A stretch of 64,000 bases of DNA from Phycomyces nitens. Lineage: Eukaryota > Mucoromycota > Mucoromycetes > Mucorales > Phycomycetaceae. This document shows, piece by piece, positions 33,533 through 44,900 of this stretch. The translations under genes and the position numbers were made by a program. The stretch spans positions 2,356,001-2,420,000 of the forward strand of contig JAHRBC010000002.1 of NCBI GenBank assembly GCA_022702545.1. The letters run 5' to 3'. Positions within the stretch are counted from its first letter, which is position 1. Each line of letters opens with the position of its first letter. The notes beneath the pieces are model-generated. The model worked only from the letters and a program-made list of their open reading frames with translations, searched no databases and was not told the origin of the DNA.

Positions 33533-33812
33533 TGTCAAGTTTAGATAATCTTTTATTGATACAAATCCTTTTACTATTTATACAAAATATAATTTGATTT
33601 ATGGCTAAATGTATAGCTATGTTAATATGTCTTAGATAGTTATTGTCCAGTAGAATATACTTAAGAGATATTTGCAATCTAAGACATTTGAGACATTTAG
33701 AAACATATAGAGGGAAACCAATCGGCAAGGTTTTGATTGTTTACCCAACAAGGTCAACCATTACTGGTTACCTATCAAGAGCTGATTTTAGTCACTGATG
33801 TCAACTCTGACA
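33533..33812 (-). repeat. Solo LTR relic, family K, copy 2
   Basis: On the minus strand it begins TGTCAGAGTTGACATC at 33812 and ends AACTTGACA at 33533. 280 bp, homologous to 1647-1960. It has TATAAATAG and AATAAAAG signals. The same CCCCAGTGGTATTGATTC motif follows the end. Confidence 0.55.
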
Positions 33813-33880
33813 TATTCATCTGTTTGTAATTATAGAAATTTGTAATCTATTTATAATAATTTTGTAAGAATATTAGACAC

Positions 33881-34222
33881 TGTTGTATTTGGCATAATGG
33901 TATATCAGAGAAAAGTGATATATAAACCCAGATAGCTGGATTATCTAAAATCAAGACAAACTATACCATCCAGAAATCCTTATCCAAATATGAAAATACC
34001 ATACCCAATCGATTGTGGGACAAAGTCCCAAAATACCTATTAACTGATAACACAGCTATTATGATAATGAATATCCAAGCTGATAAGAATTATAACAATA
34101 ATTATAAATACTAAGTTAACACACTTCTTGAATCAATAACTGGATATAACTTTAACTTTTTCTCAATCACAATAAAGAGTCTCAAAGTATCCACTGTCCC
34201 TTTTCTACTACCAAATATCACA
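33881..34222 (+). repeat. Solo LTR of Gy2
   Basis: 342 bp, TGTTGTATTTGGCATAATGG to CCAAATATCACA. Same length as the two LTRs of the full Gy2 element, with several substitutions (for example ATCGATTG for ATCTATTG). The flanks GACAC and AGATC do not match, so recombination with another copy or a deletion on the left is likely. The right flank is family-B CACTA sequence. Confidence 0.85.
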
Positions 34223-34464
34223 AGATCAACTAGGAATATATTGTGGCTACAATGTATATTTAAGTTTTGCACTGTTTGAGGGCATTTAAATATTCTACAA
34301 TGGATTCTTGTACACCAGTAGGTAGGATGATTCAGTTCACCCCCATATCTTTTTAGTCTACTATGGATCACGATTATATATTACCAAAAGCATAATAAAA
34401 CTATACAATTATGTAGCTTATTTTATAAGTTTTATCTACATAATACCCTTAGACTTTTGTAGTG
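34223..34464 (+). mobile_element. CACTA-type element, family B, right-end fragment
   Basis: Nearly identical to 47839-48081 in the full family-B copy. Ends TTAGACTTTTGTAGTG at 34464. The left part is replaced by the Gy2 solo LTR, and no left terminus is visible. Flanking base triplets cannot be compared. Confidence 0.75.
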
Positions 34465-34735
34465 CAAGATGCCTTTGGTACAGATTTCAATACATGTGAC
34501 GGAGTCACAATGATGCATTTCATGCATTGTGGATTGTTTTGTGGGGAAAGATATACCAACGATCTTGTTTTTGGGGATGGCTTCAAGGAGCAAGTCCCAG
34601 AAGGCATCTTCTTGAGAAGTTCTGACAGGGGCAGGGGGTTGAAGAAGAATGAGTGGGGTGTGGTGCTTTTGGGCCAGACCCGGGAGGATGAGGCAGAGAG
34701 AGTAGAAAACAGGATAGATAGGACCTGAGTGGGTT
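34465..34735 (-). pseudogene. Open fragment of an unidentified retroelement-like ORF
   Basis: The minus strand is open for about 88 codons and includes APVRTSQEDAFWDLLLEAIP and SFPTKQSTMHEMHH. It is GC-richer than the flanks and is cut by the family-B CACTA end. I do not recognise the family. It may be the N-terminal part of a retroelement ORF. Confidence 0.3.
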
Positions 34736-34869
34736 TGGTAGAAGCGGTTTGAGTGTATGATGGTTGTGTTGAGGTGGAAGCTATGGGAGTAGTAGTGGAT
34801 TGACCTATTGTAGAGTTGGACCCTTGAGGGGGGTCCGAATCATTAGCAGAAGAGCCATGCTGGCCTGGA

Positions 34870-35110
34870 CAACATCACAGTGCTGAAAAGATATCCAAAC
34901 ATATCCAATTTATTATGAACAAGATACCACGGCCTTCTGGTACTGCTTGCCCCAAGGCAAGAGCTTTAGAACCCACTCTGGCTTTGGCTACCAGTGCTTC
35001 TATTGACAGCATTCTTGTACATGGGTCATGGGCTTCTTCTTCCATGTTTGACACGTTTTACCACCTGTCCAGGCAAACCATTAGTAACTTTTTGGTTATA
35101 GCCCTTTCTT
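34870..35110 (+). pseudogene. Tyrosine-recombinase C-terminal fragment (DIRS/Crypton type)
   Basis: An open plus-strand segment encodes ..KARALEPTLALATSASI.. then LVHGSWASSSMFDTFYHLSR. This fits the conserved end of tyrosine recombinases: an Arg before a T-A helix, an HxxW box, and the nucleophile Tyr in FYHLSR. In fungi such domains occur in DIRS-like retroelements and Cryptons. It is truncated on both sides, on the right by Gy1 copy 2. Identification rests on motif spacing only. Confidence 0.5.
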
Positions 35111-35397
35111 TGTCAGGAACTGATCCAAGCAGACAAGGCAAGAGGCAGAAACAGGAGTTTCAAGGATAAGTTATTTAATAAAAGACGTTGTTTGCTTGAT
35201 CTTTCTACAATCAAGCTCTACTGGTATTTATATGTTTTCTAGCTAGGATAAAGATGTGTCTAAATATAATGATTGGTAACTGTGGCGGGTGGGTGTACAA
35301 GAAAGGAAAGTCTAAAGATAGCTATGATGTATTGGTCTTCTAGCTAGTGTCCATTTCGGGAGTGTGGCGCGAAGGCTGTTAGGAACCAATCCTAACA
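35111..35397 (-). repeat. Gy1 copy 2 3' LTR
   Basis: 287 bp, TG..CA ends, directly after the polypurine tract GAGAGGGAGG (minus strand). Confidence 0.93.
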
Positions 35398-38300
35398 TTA
35401 CCTCCCTCTCAAGGCTGAACTGTTCTCAAATTCTTGGATCTTGATGGCAGCATTGGCAAGATTCTCCAAAGGTTCCCAAGTACGCTCTTCTGGCCCATAC
35501 CCTTTCCAGTCTACCAGGTACTGAATTTTCCTACGATGTAACCTTTTTGCCAAGATCTCTTCTACTTCATACTCTTGCTCATTATCTACAATCACTGGTG
35601 GCGGTGGGTCTTGGTATCTTGCAGATAATTCATTTCAGATGACAGGTTCTAGCAGAGAGACATGGAAAACATTGTGTACTTTCATGGATGAGGGAAGCTT
35701 GACTCGGTATGCTACTGGGTTGATCTGTTCTTCAATAGTGAAAGGACCCAATCGTTTGTAATCCAGCTTATTGCTTGGGCGAGAAGTTCTGATATTGCTA
35801 CTTGAGAGCCAGACCTGGGAACCAGGAAGCAGAGCAGGAATATCCTTGCGATGTTTGTTGGCATGTTGGGAGTATGTGACTTGGGCTTGCTTCATGTTTG
35901 CTTTTACGTTATTGAAGACTTCTTGCATGAACTTGACTTTGTCTTCAACTATGGGTGCTACAATATCTTGGCTAGCAGAGAAATCTAGGCGCGGGTGGAA
36001 CCCATAATTGGCCAGAAATGGGGAGTGCTTTGTTGCAGAGTGAGTAGAGTTGTTGTAGGCAAATTCGGTGATAGGGAGAAGCTGGAGCCAATTGTCCTGG
36101 GAGTAGTTGGTATAGCAACGAATGTGCTGTTCCAATATCTGGTTGACACGTTCAGTTTGACCATCTGACTCAGGGTGGAATGCAGAAGACAGAGAAGTAG
36201 TAGTGCCAAGGGCCTTGTGGAAGGAGCGCCAAAAGCGGGAGATAAATTGGGGACCACGGTCAGAAACAATGTCAAGTGGAACACCATGGAGATGGACAAT
36301 GTTGGCAATAAATAGATCTACGGTTTCGGGAGCGGTTACTGTCTTGTTACACGGGATGAAATGGGCCATCTTGGATAGCCGATCAACTACCACCATGATG
36401 CTATCAAAGGAACCAGATTGGGGAAGATCGGTGATAAAGTCAAGGAATACCGAGGACCAAGGTTGTTCAGGAACAGATAGCGGCATCAGATTACCATGCT
36501 TAGCATGTCTAGAGGTCTTGCTTCGGGAACAGGTCTCACAAGTTGCAACATAGTCTTTTACATACTTTTGCATGCCAGGCCACCAGTATGCTCGAGCAAC
36601 AAGATCAAACGTGCGAGCAACACCAAAATGACCAGCAAGGAGAGCATCATGACGAGATTTTAGTACTTGGGTACGGCAGTTTCCTTCTGGGACATATATG
36701 CGACTATTCTTGTACAAGGTACCATTGACAAATGTAAATTCTGATTCTGGAACTATGTTCTTGATAAAATCTTGAGCTGTTGGATTGGTCTGGATGTCTT
36801 GCTGAATTGCTTGTATCAGGGATGTAGTCTGGGAACGGGTTGAGATGGCGCCAAGAATAAGCTGCTTTGGCTTTAGGAGCACTTGATTCTGGACGTCATA
36901 GACTTCATCTCCTCCTTTAGGCTCATATTCTGGGCGGCGGGACAGGGCATTGGGTTTTCCTTGCATATGGCCAGGGCGATAATGGATACAAAAATCAAAG
37001 TCAGCAAGGAACAATGACCAATGGACTTGGCGGCGGTTGAGACGGCGAGTGGTGGTGAAGTATTCAAGGTTCTTATGGTCGGTGAAGACAGTGATTGGAT
37101 GCTGTGATCTGACCAAATGATGGCGCCAAATCTCAAAAGCATCAACAATGGCAAGCATCTCTTTGTCATAGATCTCGTAGTTAATTTCGGTGGGCAACAG
37201 CTTATGGGAAAAGAAAGCAACAGGATGAAGCATCTCGTCAGAACCAACTTGAGAGAGGACAGCCCCAAGGGCAAAGTCAGAGGCATCAGTTTCCAGGACG
37301 AATGGGCGGGAGAAGTCAGCGTGGGCAAGGATAGGTGCAGTGCAGAATTGGGACTTGAGATGCTCAAACGAGTTTTGGGCTTCTGTAGACCAGACAAAAG
37401 GAACTTTCTTTGACAAGAGTTTAGTCATTGGTAACACAGCATGTGAGAAACCTTTGATAAATCTGCGGTAGTAGTTGGCAAAGTCAAGGAACACTTGCAG
37501 AGCATGGACAGATTGCGGAGATTTCCACTCCTGGATGGTCTTGACTTTTGCAGGGTCCATGGACACACCAGAAGGGGAGATCTCGTAACCAAGGAACTCG
37601 ACTTGGGACTGGTCAAATGTGCACTTCTCTAACTTGGCATAAAGCCCATGATCAAGAAGACGTTTCAGGACTTGCCGGACATGCTGATCGTGGTCTTCTT
37701 GGTTGGCTGAGAAAATGAGGATATCATTGAGGTACACAACAACAAAGTTATCGAGCATATCACGGAAAACATCATTCATCATGTGCTGGAAGGTGGCGGG
37801 AGCATTGCTGAGACCAAATGGCATAACAGTGTATTCAAAATGGCCGTAGCGTGTTCTAAAGGCTGTTTTCCATTCGTCACCAGGCTTGACTCGGACAAGA
37901 TTATATGCACCACAAAGATCTACTTTTGAAAACACTTTTGCATTTCCAAGGCAGTCAAGAAGTTTGTTGATGAGTGGCAAGGGGTAGCAATTCTTTACGG
38001 TGATTTTATTAAGGCCACGGTAATTGGAACAGAGTCAAAGAGAACCATCCTTTTTCTTGACAAAGAGTATGGGGGCACCAGCAGGAGACTTGGAGTGGCG
38101 GATGAACCCCTTTTTCAGGTTTTCATCGAGGTATTCACAAAGGGCTTTCAGCTCAGGTTCACCAAGGTTATATATGGGACCCCATGGTGGAGTGGTACCT
38201 TCTTGAAGCTTGATTTCAATATCATACTTTCGGTGCTCAGGTAATAGATCGGTGTTAGCCTTACTAAATACGGGAGCAAGATCAGAATACTTTGAAGGAA

Positions 38301-39227
38301 TGATAATTGGGGGTGGGGAAGACGATACAGAGACTGGGAAAGGTGATACAGGAACGGGCTGGGAATTGGGAGATTTGAGGATAGAGGCGGAAACAGAGAC
38401 TGGGACAGGTATAGAGACAGGTGAAGGGACAGGTACAGAGACAGGTAAAGGGACAGGTACAGAGACAGGTGAAGGGACAGGTACAGAGACAGGCGAAGGT
38501 ACAGAAACAGAGACAGGCAAAGGAACAGGAACAGAGGCAGGCGAAGGGACAGGGACAGAGACAGGCAAAGGAGCAGGAATAGATGAGAGAGATACTTGGG
38601 AGACAGATGTGGAAATTGATTTTACAGAGACAGGAACAGGAACAGGAACAGAGACAGGAACAGGAACAGGAACAGAGACAGGAACAGGAACAGGAACAGA
38701 GACAGGAACAGGAACAGGAACAGAGACAGGAACAGGAACAGGAACAGAGACAGAGGACAAGGAAGTTACATTGGGGCAGAAGGAGACGGATTTATTTTTC
38801 CATGATAAAACTACTGGATTGTGACTAGCACACCAGCTGGTTCCAAGGATAACAGGATAGGTCGAGAAGGGGAGTACATGGAAGCTTGCAAGTTCGGGAT
38901 AACCACCAACAGAAAAGCTAAGTTTAGTGGTTTCCTTAGTAATAGCTCCACCTGCCAATTCTCGACCATCAACTACATAGATTGGCAAAGGAAGGTTTTT
39001 ATTCTTGGTTGGGATATTATACGTATTTACCAAATCAGCGCTAATAAAGCTACTATGAGCACCAGAGTCAATTAAAGCTTTGGTGTGGATAATTCTATCA
39101 TCAAGAGTTATAGAGACAGGCAAGACAAGGTGTTCTTCGGATTGGGTCAAAGGTAAGGGATCTGGTGGTAGAGGTTGATCGTCCAGGGTATTACCCCTTA
39201 CTGGTAAGTCTGGACTTGGTCTTTTCC
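35398..39227 (-). pseudogene. Gy1 pol, copy 2, disabled
   Basis: On the minus strand the protease ([10 protein letters not shown]), a long [16 protein letters not shown] linker and the start of RT run to a TGA at 38037-38035. RT, RNase H (TDAS intact) and integrase run from 37980 to a TGA at 35637-35635. The chromodomain piece follows to 35398. The RT catalytic box reads YLND instead of YLDD (codon 37728-37726), which would abolish polymerase activity. Other replacements against copy 1 (R to stop, R to C, E to K, D to N) are mostly C-to-T or G-to-A transitions. It lacks the frameshift of copy 1. Confidence 0.9.
38395..38760 (-). repeat. In-frame Pro-Val-Ser minisatellite within Gy1 pol
   Basis: Two arrays with 18- or 24-bp units encode PVPVPVSV and PSPVSVPV repeats between protease and RT. 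Copy 1 has only a short version (about 14655-14860). All changes keep the frame. Antisense Thr/Gly/Glu-rich ORFs here are artefacts. Confidence 0.8.
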
Positions 39228-39228
39228 C
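39181..39228 (-). promoter_or_regulatory. Canonical -1 ribosomal frameshift signal, Gy1 copy 2
   Basis: GGGAAAA on the minus strand (39228-39222) and the downstream GTCCAG/CTGGAC stem are unchanged from copy 1, in the same position relative to the gag stop. Confidence 0.8.
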
Positions 39229-40184
39229 TGGTCACTGATGGCGTGAACAGCCATGGGAGCACCAGATTTGGCAGGACAGTTACAGGCCATGTGGCCATGT
39301 AGGCCACAGTACAAGCACAGACCTTGAGCCCGGCGACGATCCTTTTCTTCTGGGGACAGAGGACCCTTTGGAATTGCCCGAGTGGCGTCGAGTTCCATTG
39401 GGGTGGGACCAGAGTAGTAAGTGGGGTTTGGCATTGTGGGACGAGGAGCAGGAGCAGACAGAGGTATAGGTTGGTTGTGGTTGTACTGGAAGTTGGTTGG
39501 GTGGGGTCGGGAAGTACGAGAACGTTCCAAACGACGTACTTGGAAACGATTGTCAATACGTGTGCAAATTTTGATCAGTCTGTTCAGTTTTTCAGGTATT
39601 TCAAACCGGGAAACTTCATCTTTAATATCTTCGTTTAATGCCTGGTAAAATGCAGAGCACAGCGCCGATTCGTTCCATGATACATGGGCAGCCAAATGCC
39701 GGAATTCACCAGCCATCATTGCTATGGATTGGCGGCCTTGTTTCATTGTCAGGAGTTTACGTTGGGCATCTCGGGACATATCAGGATCGCCAAAGGCAAT
39801 TCTGAATTCATGGCAAAAGGCAGAGTAATTGTTCATGAACTTGGTGTTGTTCTGGCTAAGGTATGGTGATACCCAGGAGAAAGCAATACCACGGAGACGA
39901 GAGGCAGCATAGGCAACCTTGGTGCCATCATTGGCATATCGAGAAGGTTGACAGGTAAACAGGATCTGGAGTTGCATCAAGAAGTCGTTGGACCTATGAT
40001 GGTCCCCATAGAAGAATTCGGGGTCGGCAATTCTGGGTTCAGGTGCAAGTTGTACGTTTTGGTGTTCAGGTTCAGAGTGAGGTTCAGGTTGGGCAGTTCG
40101 AGCATGAAGCTCTTCAAGTTCACGGCGCATGGCCATCATTTCAGCCATCATTTGTTCCATGGATAATTCGTTAGATTCAGGCAT
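39198..40184 (-). CDS. Gy1 gag, copy 2
   Basis: 328 codons from ATG 40184, uninterrupted and the same length as copy 1. Same helix-rich N-terminus and capsid region. The zinc knuckle reads [14 protein letters not shown], with R to C against copy 1, which leaves the CCHC residues in place. Gag is intact although pol is dead, so this copy could still supply gag protein. Confidence 0.88.
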   Translation of the reverse strand: MPESNELSMEQMMAEMMAMRRELEELHARTAQPEPHSEPEHQNVQLAPEPRIADPEFFYGDHHRSNDFLMQLQILFTCQPSRYANDGTKVAYAASRLRGIAFSWVSPYLSQNNTKFMNNYSAFCHEFRIAFGDPDMSRDAQRKLLTMKQGRQSIAMMAGEFRHLAAHVSWNESALCSAFYQALNEDIKDEVSRFEIPEKLNRLIKICTRIDNRFQVRRLERSRTSRPHPTNFQYNHNQPIPLSAPAPRPTMPNPTYYSGPTPMELDATRAIPKGPLSPEEKDRRRAQGLCLYCGLHGHMACNCPAKSGAPMAVHAISDQGKDQVQTYQ

Positions 40185-40276
40185 GGTATAATATGAGGAA
40201 GCAGAGAGAGGGGAGAGCAGAGGGTCGGAGTATAGGGAATCCAGGGTGGGGTACAAGAGTTGTGAAGCGAACAAAC

Positions 40277-40563
40277 TGTCAGGAACTGATCCAAGCAGAC
40301 AAGGCAAGAGGCAGAAACAGGAGTTTCAAGGATAAGTTATTTAATAAAAGACGTTGTTTGCTTGATCTTTCTACAATCAAGCTCTACTGGTATTTATATG
40401 TTTTCTAGCTAGGATAAAGATGTGTCTAAATATAATGATTGGTAACTGTGGTGGGTGGGTGTACAAGAAAGGAAAGTCTAAAGATAGCTATGATGTATTG
40501 GTCTTCTAGCTAGTGTCCATTTCGGGAGTGTGGCGCAAAGGCTGTTAGGAACCAATCCTAACA
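40277..40563 (-). repeat. Gy1 copy 2 5' LTR
   Basis: 287 bp; outer flank TTCTT. Confidence 0.93.
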
Positions 40564-40568
40564 TTCTT

Positions 40569-41188
40569 CTTCTTCTTCTTGCAGCCTTCATGTTGTCAAT
40601 GTCCCTTATGTACAACTTGTGGCCAGGGGTGGTATCATTGTTGTTTGCTTTTTGGATTTCGCAATATGTTGTCTTTGCTCCAATAAGCTTCAGAATATCT
40701 CTGGCATCGTCCACAGTCACTTTTGAAAATCTGCCTTTCAGTGTTGATTCTAGACACTTATAATCAAGAGGATGATTGTGATATGTCTAAATATCATGAG
40801 TGGCTTTCAAAGGGCGATACCATTTGATGCCCTTCTTGTAGGAAACTTTCAAGAGATAAGAGGAACCGGTCATTCCACTCGATGGAATCCTTGTTCTGCC
40901 TTCGTCTTTGATTTTGCGAGTGTTCTTGTATTGTCCACCCTGGGAACACTTCAAGTAAACTTGAGTTGGCTTACAGTCTTTGCTTGTCAGGTTAAAACTA
41001 TTGCCAAGGGCACACTCTTGCATCTTTCCAATTGCCATGGTCATGTCATGGTAGCCATTAGCAGGTGGGGTTGGGAGGGCTTGCTGAACAGGATAGTATT
41101 CCTTTCTGTCAATAAAAATAGTTTCTTTATTGGTAGGGCTCATAATGAAGCGAGTTCTGTAAAGTATTTGTAATTTCAAGTTGGTCAT
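40569..41188 (-). pseudogene. MULE/FAR1-like transposase N-terminal relic
   Basis: The minus strand encodes VYLKCSQGGQYKNTRK.., then after a TAG (about 40785) TYHNHPLDYK, then VDDARDILKLIGAKTTYCEI and KLYIRDIDNMKAARRRR. The pattern Cys..Cys-less loop..HNHP followed by a helical DNA-binding region matches FAR1/WRKY-GCM1-type N-termini of Mutator-like transposases. The in-frame stop and missing DDE domain make it a relic. Gy1 copy 2 is inserted at its left end. Positions 41189-41463 hold no other supported feature. Confidence 0.45.
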
Positions 41189-41604
41189 GAGAAAAGTGAT
41201 CTTGTTGTAATCTCTGGTGAAATGACTAATAGATGTAATAGATGATTAGTTCTTACAGGATGAGTATATGAAAGAAAAAAAAGTTTTATATAAAGTCTTT
41301 GAATATCTTTTTCAGGGCACAACATTTTATTCAATAAACTGGGAACAGGCGCTAGATGCCAGACCAAAAGTCACTTTCAAAAAGTCTGGTAAAACAGAAA
41401 CGTCATGCCCTTTAGGTTGGTGAAAGATTATTAGATTTTTTTCCATTCCTGGCAGTTCCAGTGTACATTCGCATTAAAAAACGTTTCACCCCCAGCAAAA
41501 AATAGCAAAAAATCAACTTTTTTTTTAAAAAAAATATTATTTTCTTCCCATTCTATTAATCAAACTCATCATGAAAATAACATCCTCATCAGAATTCATC
41601 TGTG

Positions 41605-41946
41605 TGTTGTATTTGGCATAATGGTATATCAGAGAAAAGTGATATATAAACCCAGATAGCTGGATTATCTAAAATCAAGACAAACTATACCATCCAGAAA
41701 TCCTTATCCAAATATGAAAATACCATACCCAATCTATTGTGGGACAAAGTCCCAAAATACCTATTAACTAATAACACAGCTATTATGATAATGAATATCC
41801 AAGCTGATAAGAATTATAACAATAATTATAAATACTAAGTTAACACACTTCTTGAATCAAAAACTGGATATAACTTTAACTTTTTCTCAATCACAATAAA
41901 GAGTCTCAAAGTATCCACCGTCCCTTTTCTACTACCAAATATCACA
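41605..41946 (+). repeat. Gy2 5' LTR
   Basis: 342 bp. Contains GATATATAAACCC (TATA-like) and CACAATAAAGAG (polyadenylation signal). Confidence 0.93.
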
Positions 41947-41992
41947 TTTTTTACTTTGAACCCTCGCTTCTATAAAAAACACTATCCAAAAA

Positions 41993-44900
41993 ATGTCTTC
42001 CATCAACAACGAGACCCCTACCATTGCCCAGCAAGAGGCCCCTGCCCACAAGGAGAGCACAAGTGAGCTCATGGAAGTAGACACCACTTCCGAGCAAAAG
42101 TGTGTTTCTGGCTTAGCCGACTCCCGCTATGCTCCCAAGGTGACTGAGCAAGGCGCCGTCTCTGGAGAAGAAAGGCGCAAGAATACCAGGGCCGTAGCTG
42201 AAAGGTTGATCAGCAAGTACGAGCAGAAGGCCTGGGACCTCATGCTTGCCGTGGATGAGGCCACCGACAAGGATGACCACGAGGTTGCCAAGACCCTTGG
42301 CAAGGAGGTTGACAATGCCAACGAGCAGTTGGCCAGATTCCGGACACTCCTTGCGGCCGCCCAAGAGCCTATCCCGACCAACACCAACGGGACCGCCATC
42401 AACTTGAGGGACATTCCGTTGTTCCAGCTGGCTGGTCACTCCGTCCCCAACCCGGATGCCAAGGTGTACCAACACGTGGAGCTCTACCTGTCCGCGTTTG
42501 AGAATGTGCTCGCAACTGGCAAGGAGCACATTGACATTGCCTGGTCGAAATGGCTCCCGAATGCCATGGTGGATGAGTACGACGCCTGGTACAAAAGTAC
42601 ATTGGCGTTGAAGAACTGCAAGTGGGAGGAGGCCCGTGTGCTGATCAAGCAGCACTATGACTCCGAGGAGCAGCAGGCGATAATGTCGGTCAAGGCGCTA
42701 ACCATGACCATGAGAGAGGACGAGTCCGTCCAAGAGTATGGACACCGTTTCCAGAGGACTTGCCGCGAGGGCAACGTGAAGCAAGACATGATTGTGGCCT
42801 TGCGGTTCTTGGCTTCCCTCACCCCGCACTTCCATCAAACCACCCACGTTGCCTGGTGGACCCGCAACTCCCACAAGCCGCAGACCGTCCAACAAGTCCT
42901 GGATCTGGTGATCACACTGACTCGCCCCATGAAGAGGGTTAGAGCCGAGGCCGAGAAGACCCACACTGGCTCCCGCCGACGCACAGATGGTCAGTCTTTC
43001 CAGTTCGGGTCGAGCAGACATCGTTCTGGAAAAGCCTCGGGTTCCCCAGCTAGTGCAGGATTCTTCTGCACTCAGCATGGTAAGAATACCACCCACAACA
43101 CGGAGGGATGTAGGATCATCTCCGGTCGTGCGGAAAAGGCCAAGGCCAAGGAATGCTACCATTGTCACCGACAATGGAGCCCAGGACATACATGCCCAGA
43201 ATACCACACCTCTTTTGTGAATAAACAGCGCAAGCCCAATGTGGCTGTGCATGCTGTACGCACATCAAGAGGCAGCATGGTGGACAAACTGTCCGAAGAA
43301 CTGGAGTATACCTCACTAGGTAAGACAAATAAGGAACAATATCAATTGAATCCATTCTCACTAAACACCCCTGTATTATTACAGAATGAGCATCAGCTCA
43401 TGGGCTTGCTGGACTCTGGAGCCAAAGTCTCGTGTATTAGTGTAGAACTATATAATAAACTCATAAGTCTACCTATTACAAAAATCGAAGGAAACATAAC
43501 ATTTGCAAGTAAAGCACAATCTGTGCAACGTATAGGAAAGACATCTCCTTTGCTAGTTAGTTACGCTAATGGCCACTCTTTTACACACGAATTTGAACTT
43601 ATTGATATGAATATCGAAGGTGTTGATCTTATTCTTGGTTTTGATATTATGCCAAAGATGGGAATAGCCTTTACGGGTGTTGCCACGTCTTGGAATGCAA
43701 ATGATTATAAAGAAAATATAAAAAAGGAACAGCCCATAATAGATGATCTTGAGCCAAACAATGCACCCTACGGCACAGAGGCTGAAAGAGCAAAGTTTTT
43801 CTCAGCAGTCACACCATATATTAAGGCTAATGAAGCAATACCAAAAGATTCATTTTGTACAGTACCTGAATCGGTGGTGGCATTGCACACACCAGAAGCT
43901 GCGACTACGTACCAAAGACAATATCCTATTCCCTACGCATTAAGACCCATCATAGATGAGGCCGTTAATAACTGGCTGAAAGAAGGAACTATTGTGAAAT
44001 CGACAGTAAACTCAGCATGGAACAGTCCACTAACTCTGGCTGACAAAAAAGATGCACAAGGAAACAAGACGGGCAAGAGACCATGCCTTGATCCTCGGCA
44101 CATTAATAAATTACTTCCTGATGACCGATACCCTTTGCCATTAATCCGAGAGATCTTCGATACTCTAGCAGGAGCAAGTGTATTTTCTACACTTGATTTA
44201 AAAAGCGCCTTCCATCGCTTCCAAATACACAAAGAGGATCAACATAAAACGACATTTATGCACAATAATCTGCAGTATATGTTTCAGGGATGTCCTTTTG
44301 GACTCAAGCCCTTATCATCAAAGTTCCAAAGAGTCATGTCTTTGATATTCCAGGACATGCCTTTTATACAAACGTTTGTGGATGACATCGTCATTTTCTC
44401 CAAGAATCTAGAGGAACATACCCATCATGTTTGTCAAGCTATCAACAAATTGACGGAGGTCAATCTAATTTTGAACCCCAACAAATGTCATTTTGCCCAG
44501 AAGTCAGTCTACTTACTGGGATTCTCAGTTGACGCACAAGGCAGTCGAATTGACCAAAGAAAGATCACGAATGTGCTGCAATGGCCTATACCAAAGACAG
44601 GAAAAGACATCCAGAGCTTTCTAGGAGTCATCAATTATTTTCGTGAATACATACCAGTGGCAGCCCACATTACTGCGCCACTGGATGCTCTCAGAAACGC
44701 TGGTAGCTTATCCAAGATTTGGAATAATGATCACCAACGGAGTTTCGAGCAGCTTAAAGCCATTTTGCAAACAAATCCCATATTGCACTTTCCTGACTTA
44801 TCTCAACCATTCTTTGTTGCCACTGATGCTTCCAATCTAGGAATTGGTGCTACTCTGTATCAAAATATCAATGACCAAAAGAAGTACATTGGATTTATGG

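Larger units (their letters stand above)
35111..40563 (-). mobile_element. Ty3/gypsy chromodomain retrotransposon Gy1, copy 2
   Basis: LTRs of 287 bp at 35111-35397 and 40277-40563. TTCTT lies on both outer sides (35106-35110 and 40564-40568), although the right flank is a TTC repeat. Same gene order as copy 1 on the minus strand. The two LTRs differ at only two positions I noticed, both C/T-type, so insertion was recent. The pol linker minisatellite is longer than in copy 1. Confidence 0.95.

Noticed and set aside
38210..38828. ORFs rich in TGTETG and EQEQRQ repeats
   Set aside because: Antisense and off-frame readings of the PVPVS minisatellite in Gy1 pol.
42113..43361. Long minus-strand ORFs opposite Gy2 gag
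   Set aside because: Caused by GC-rich codons of gag on the plus strand; no recognisable protein features.
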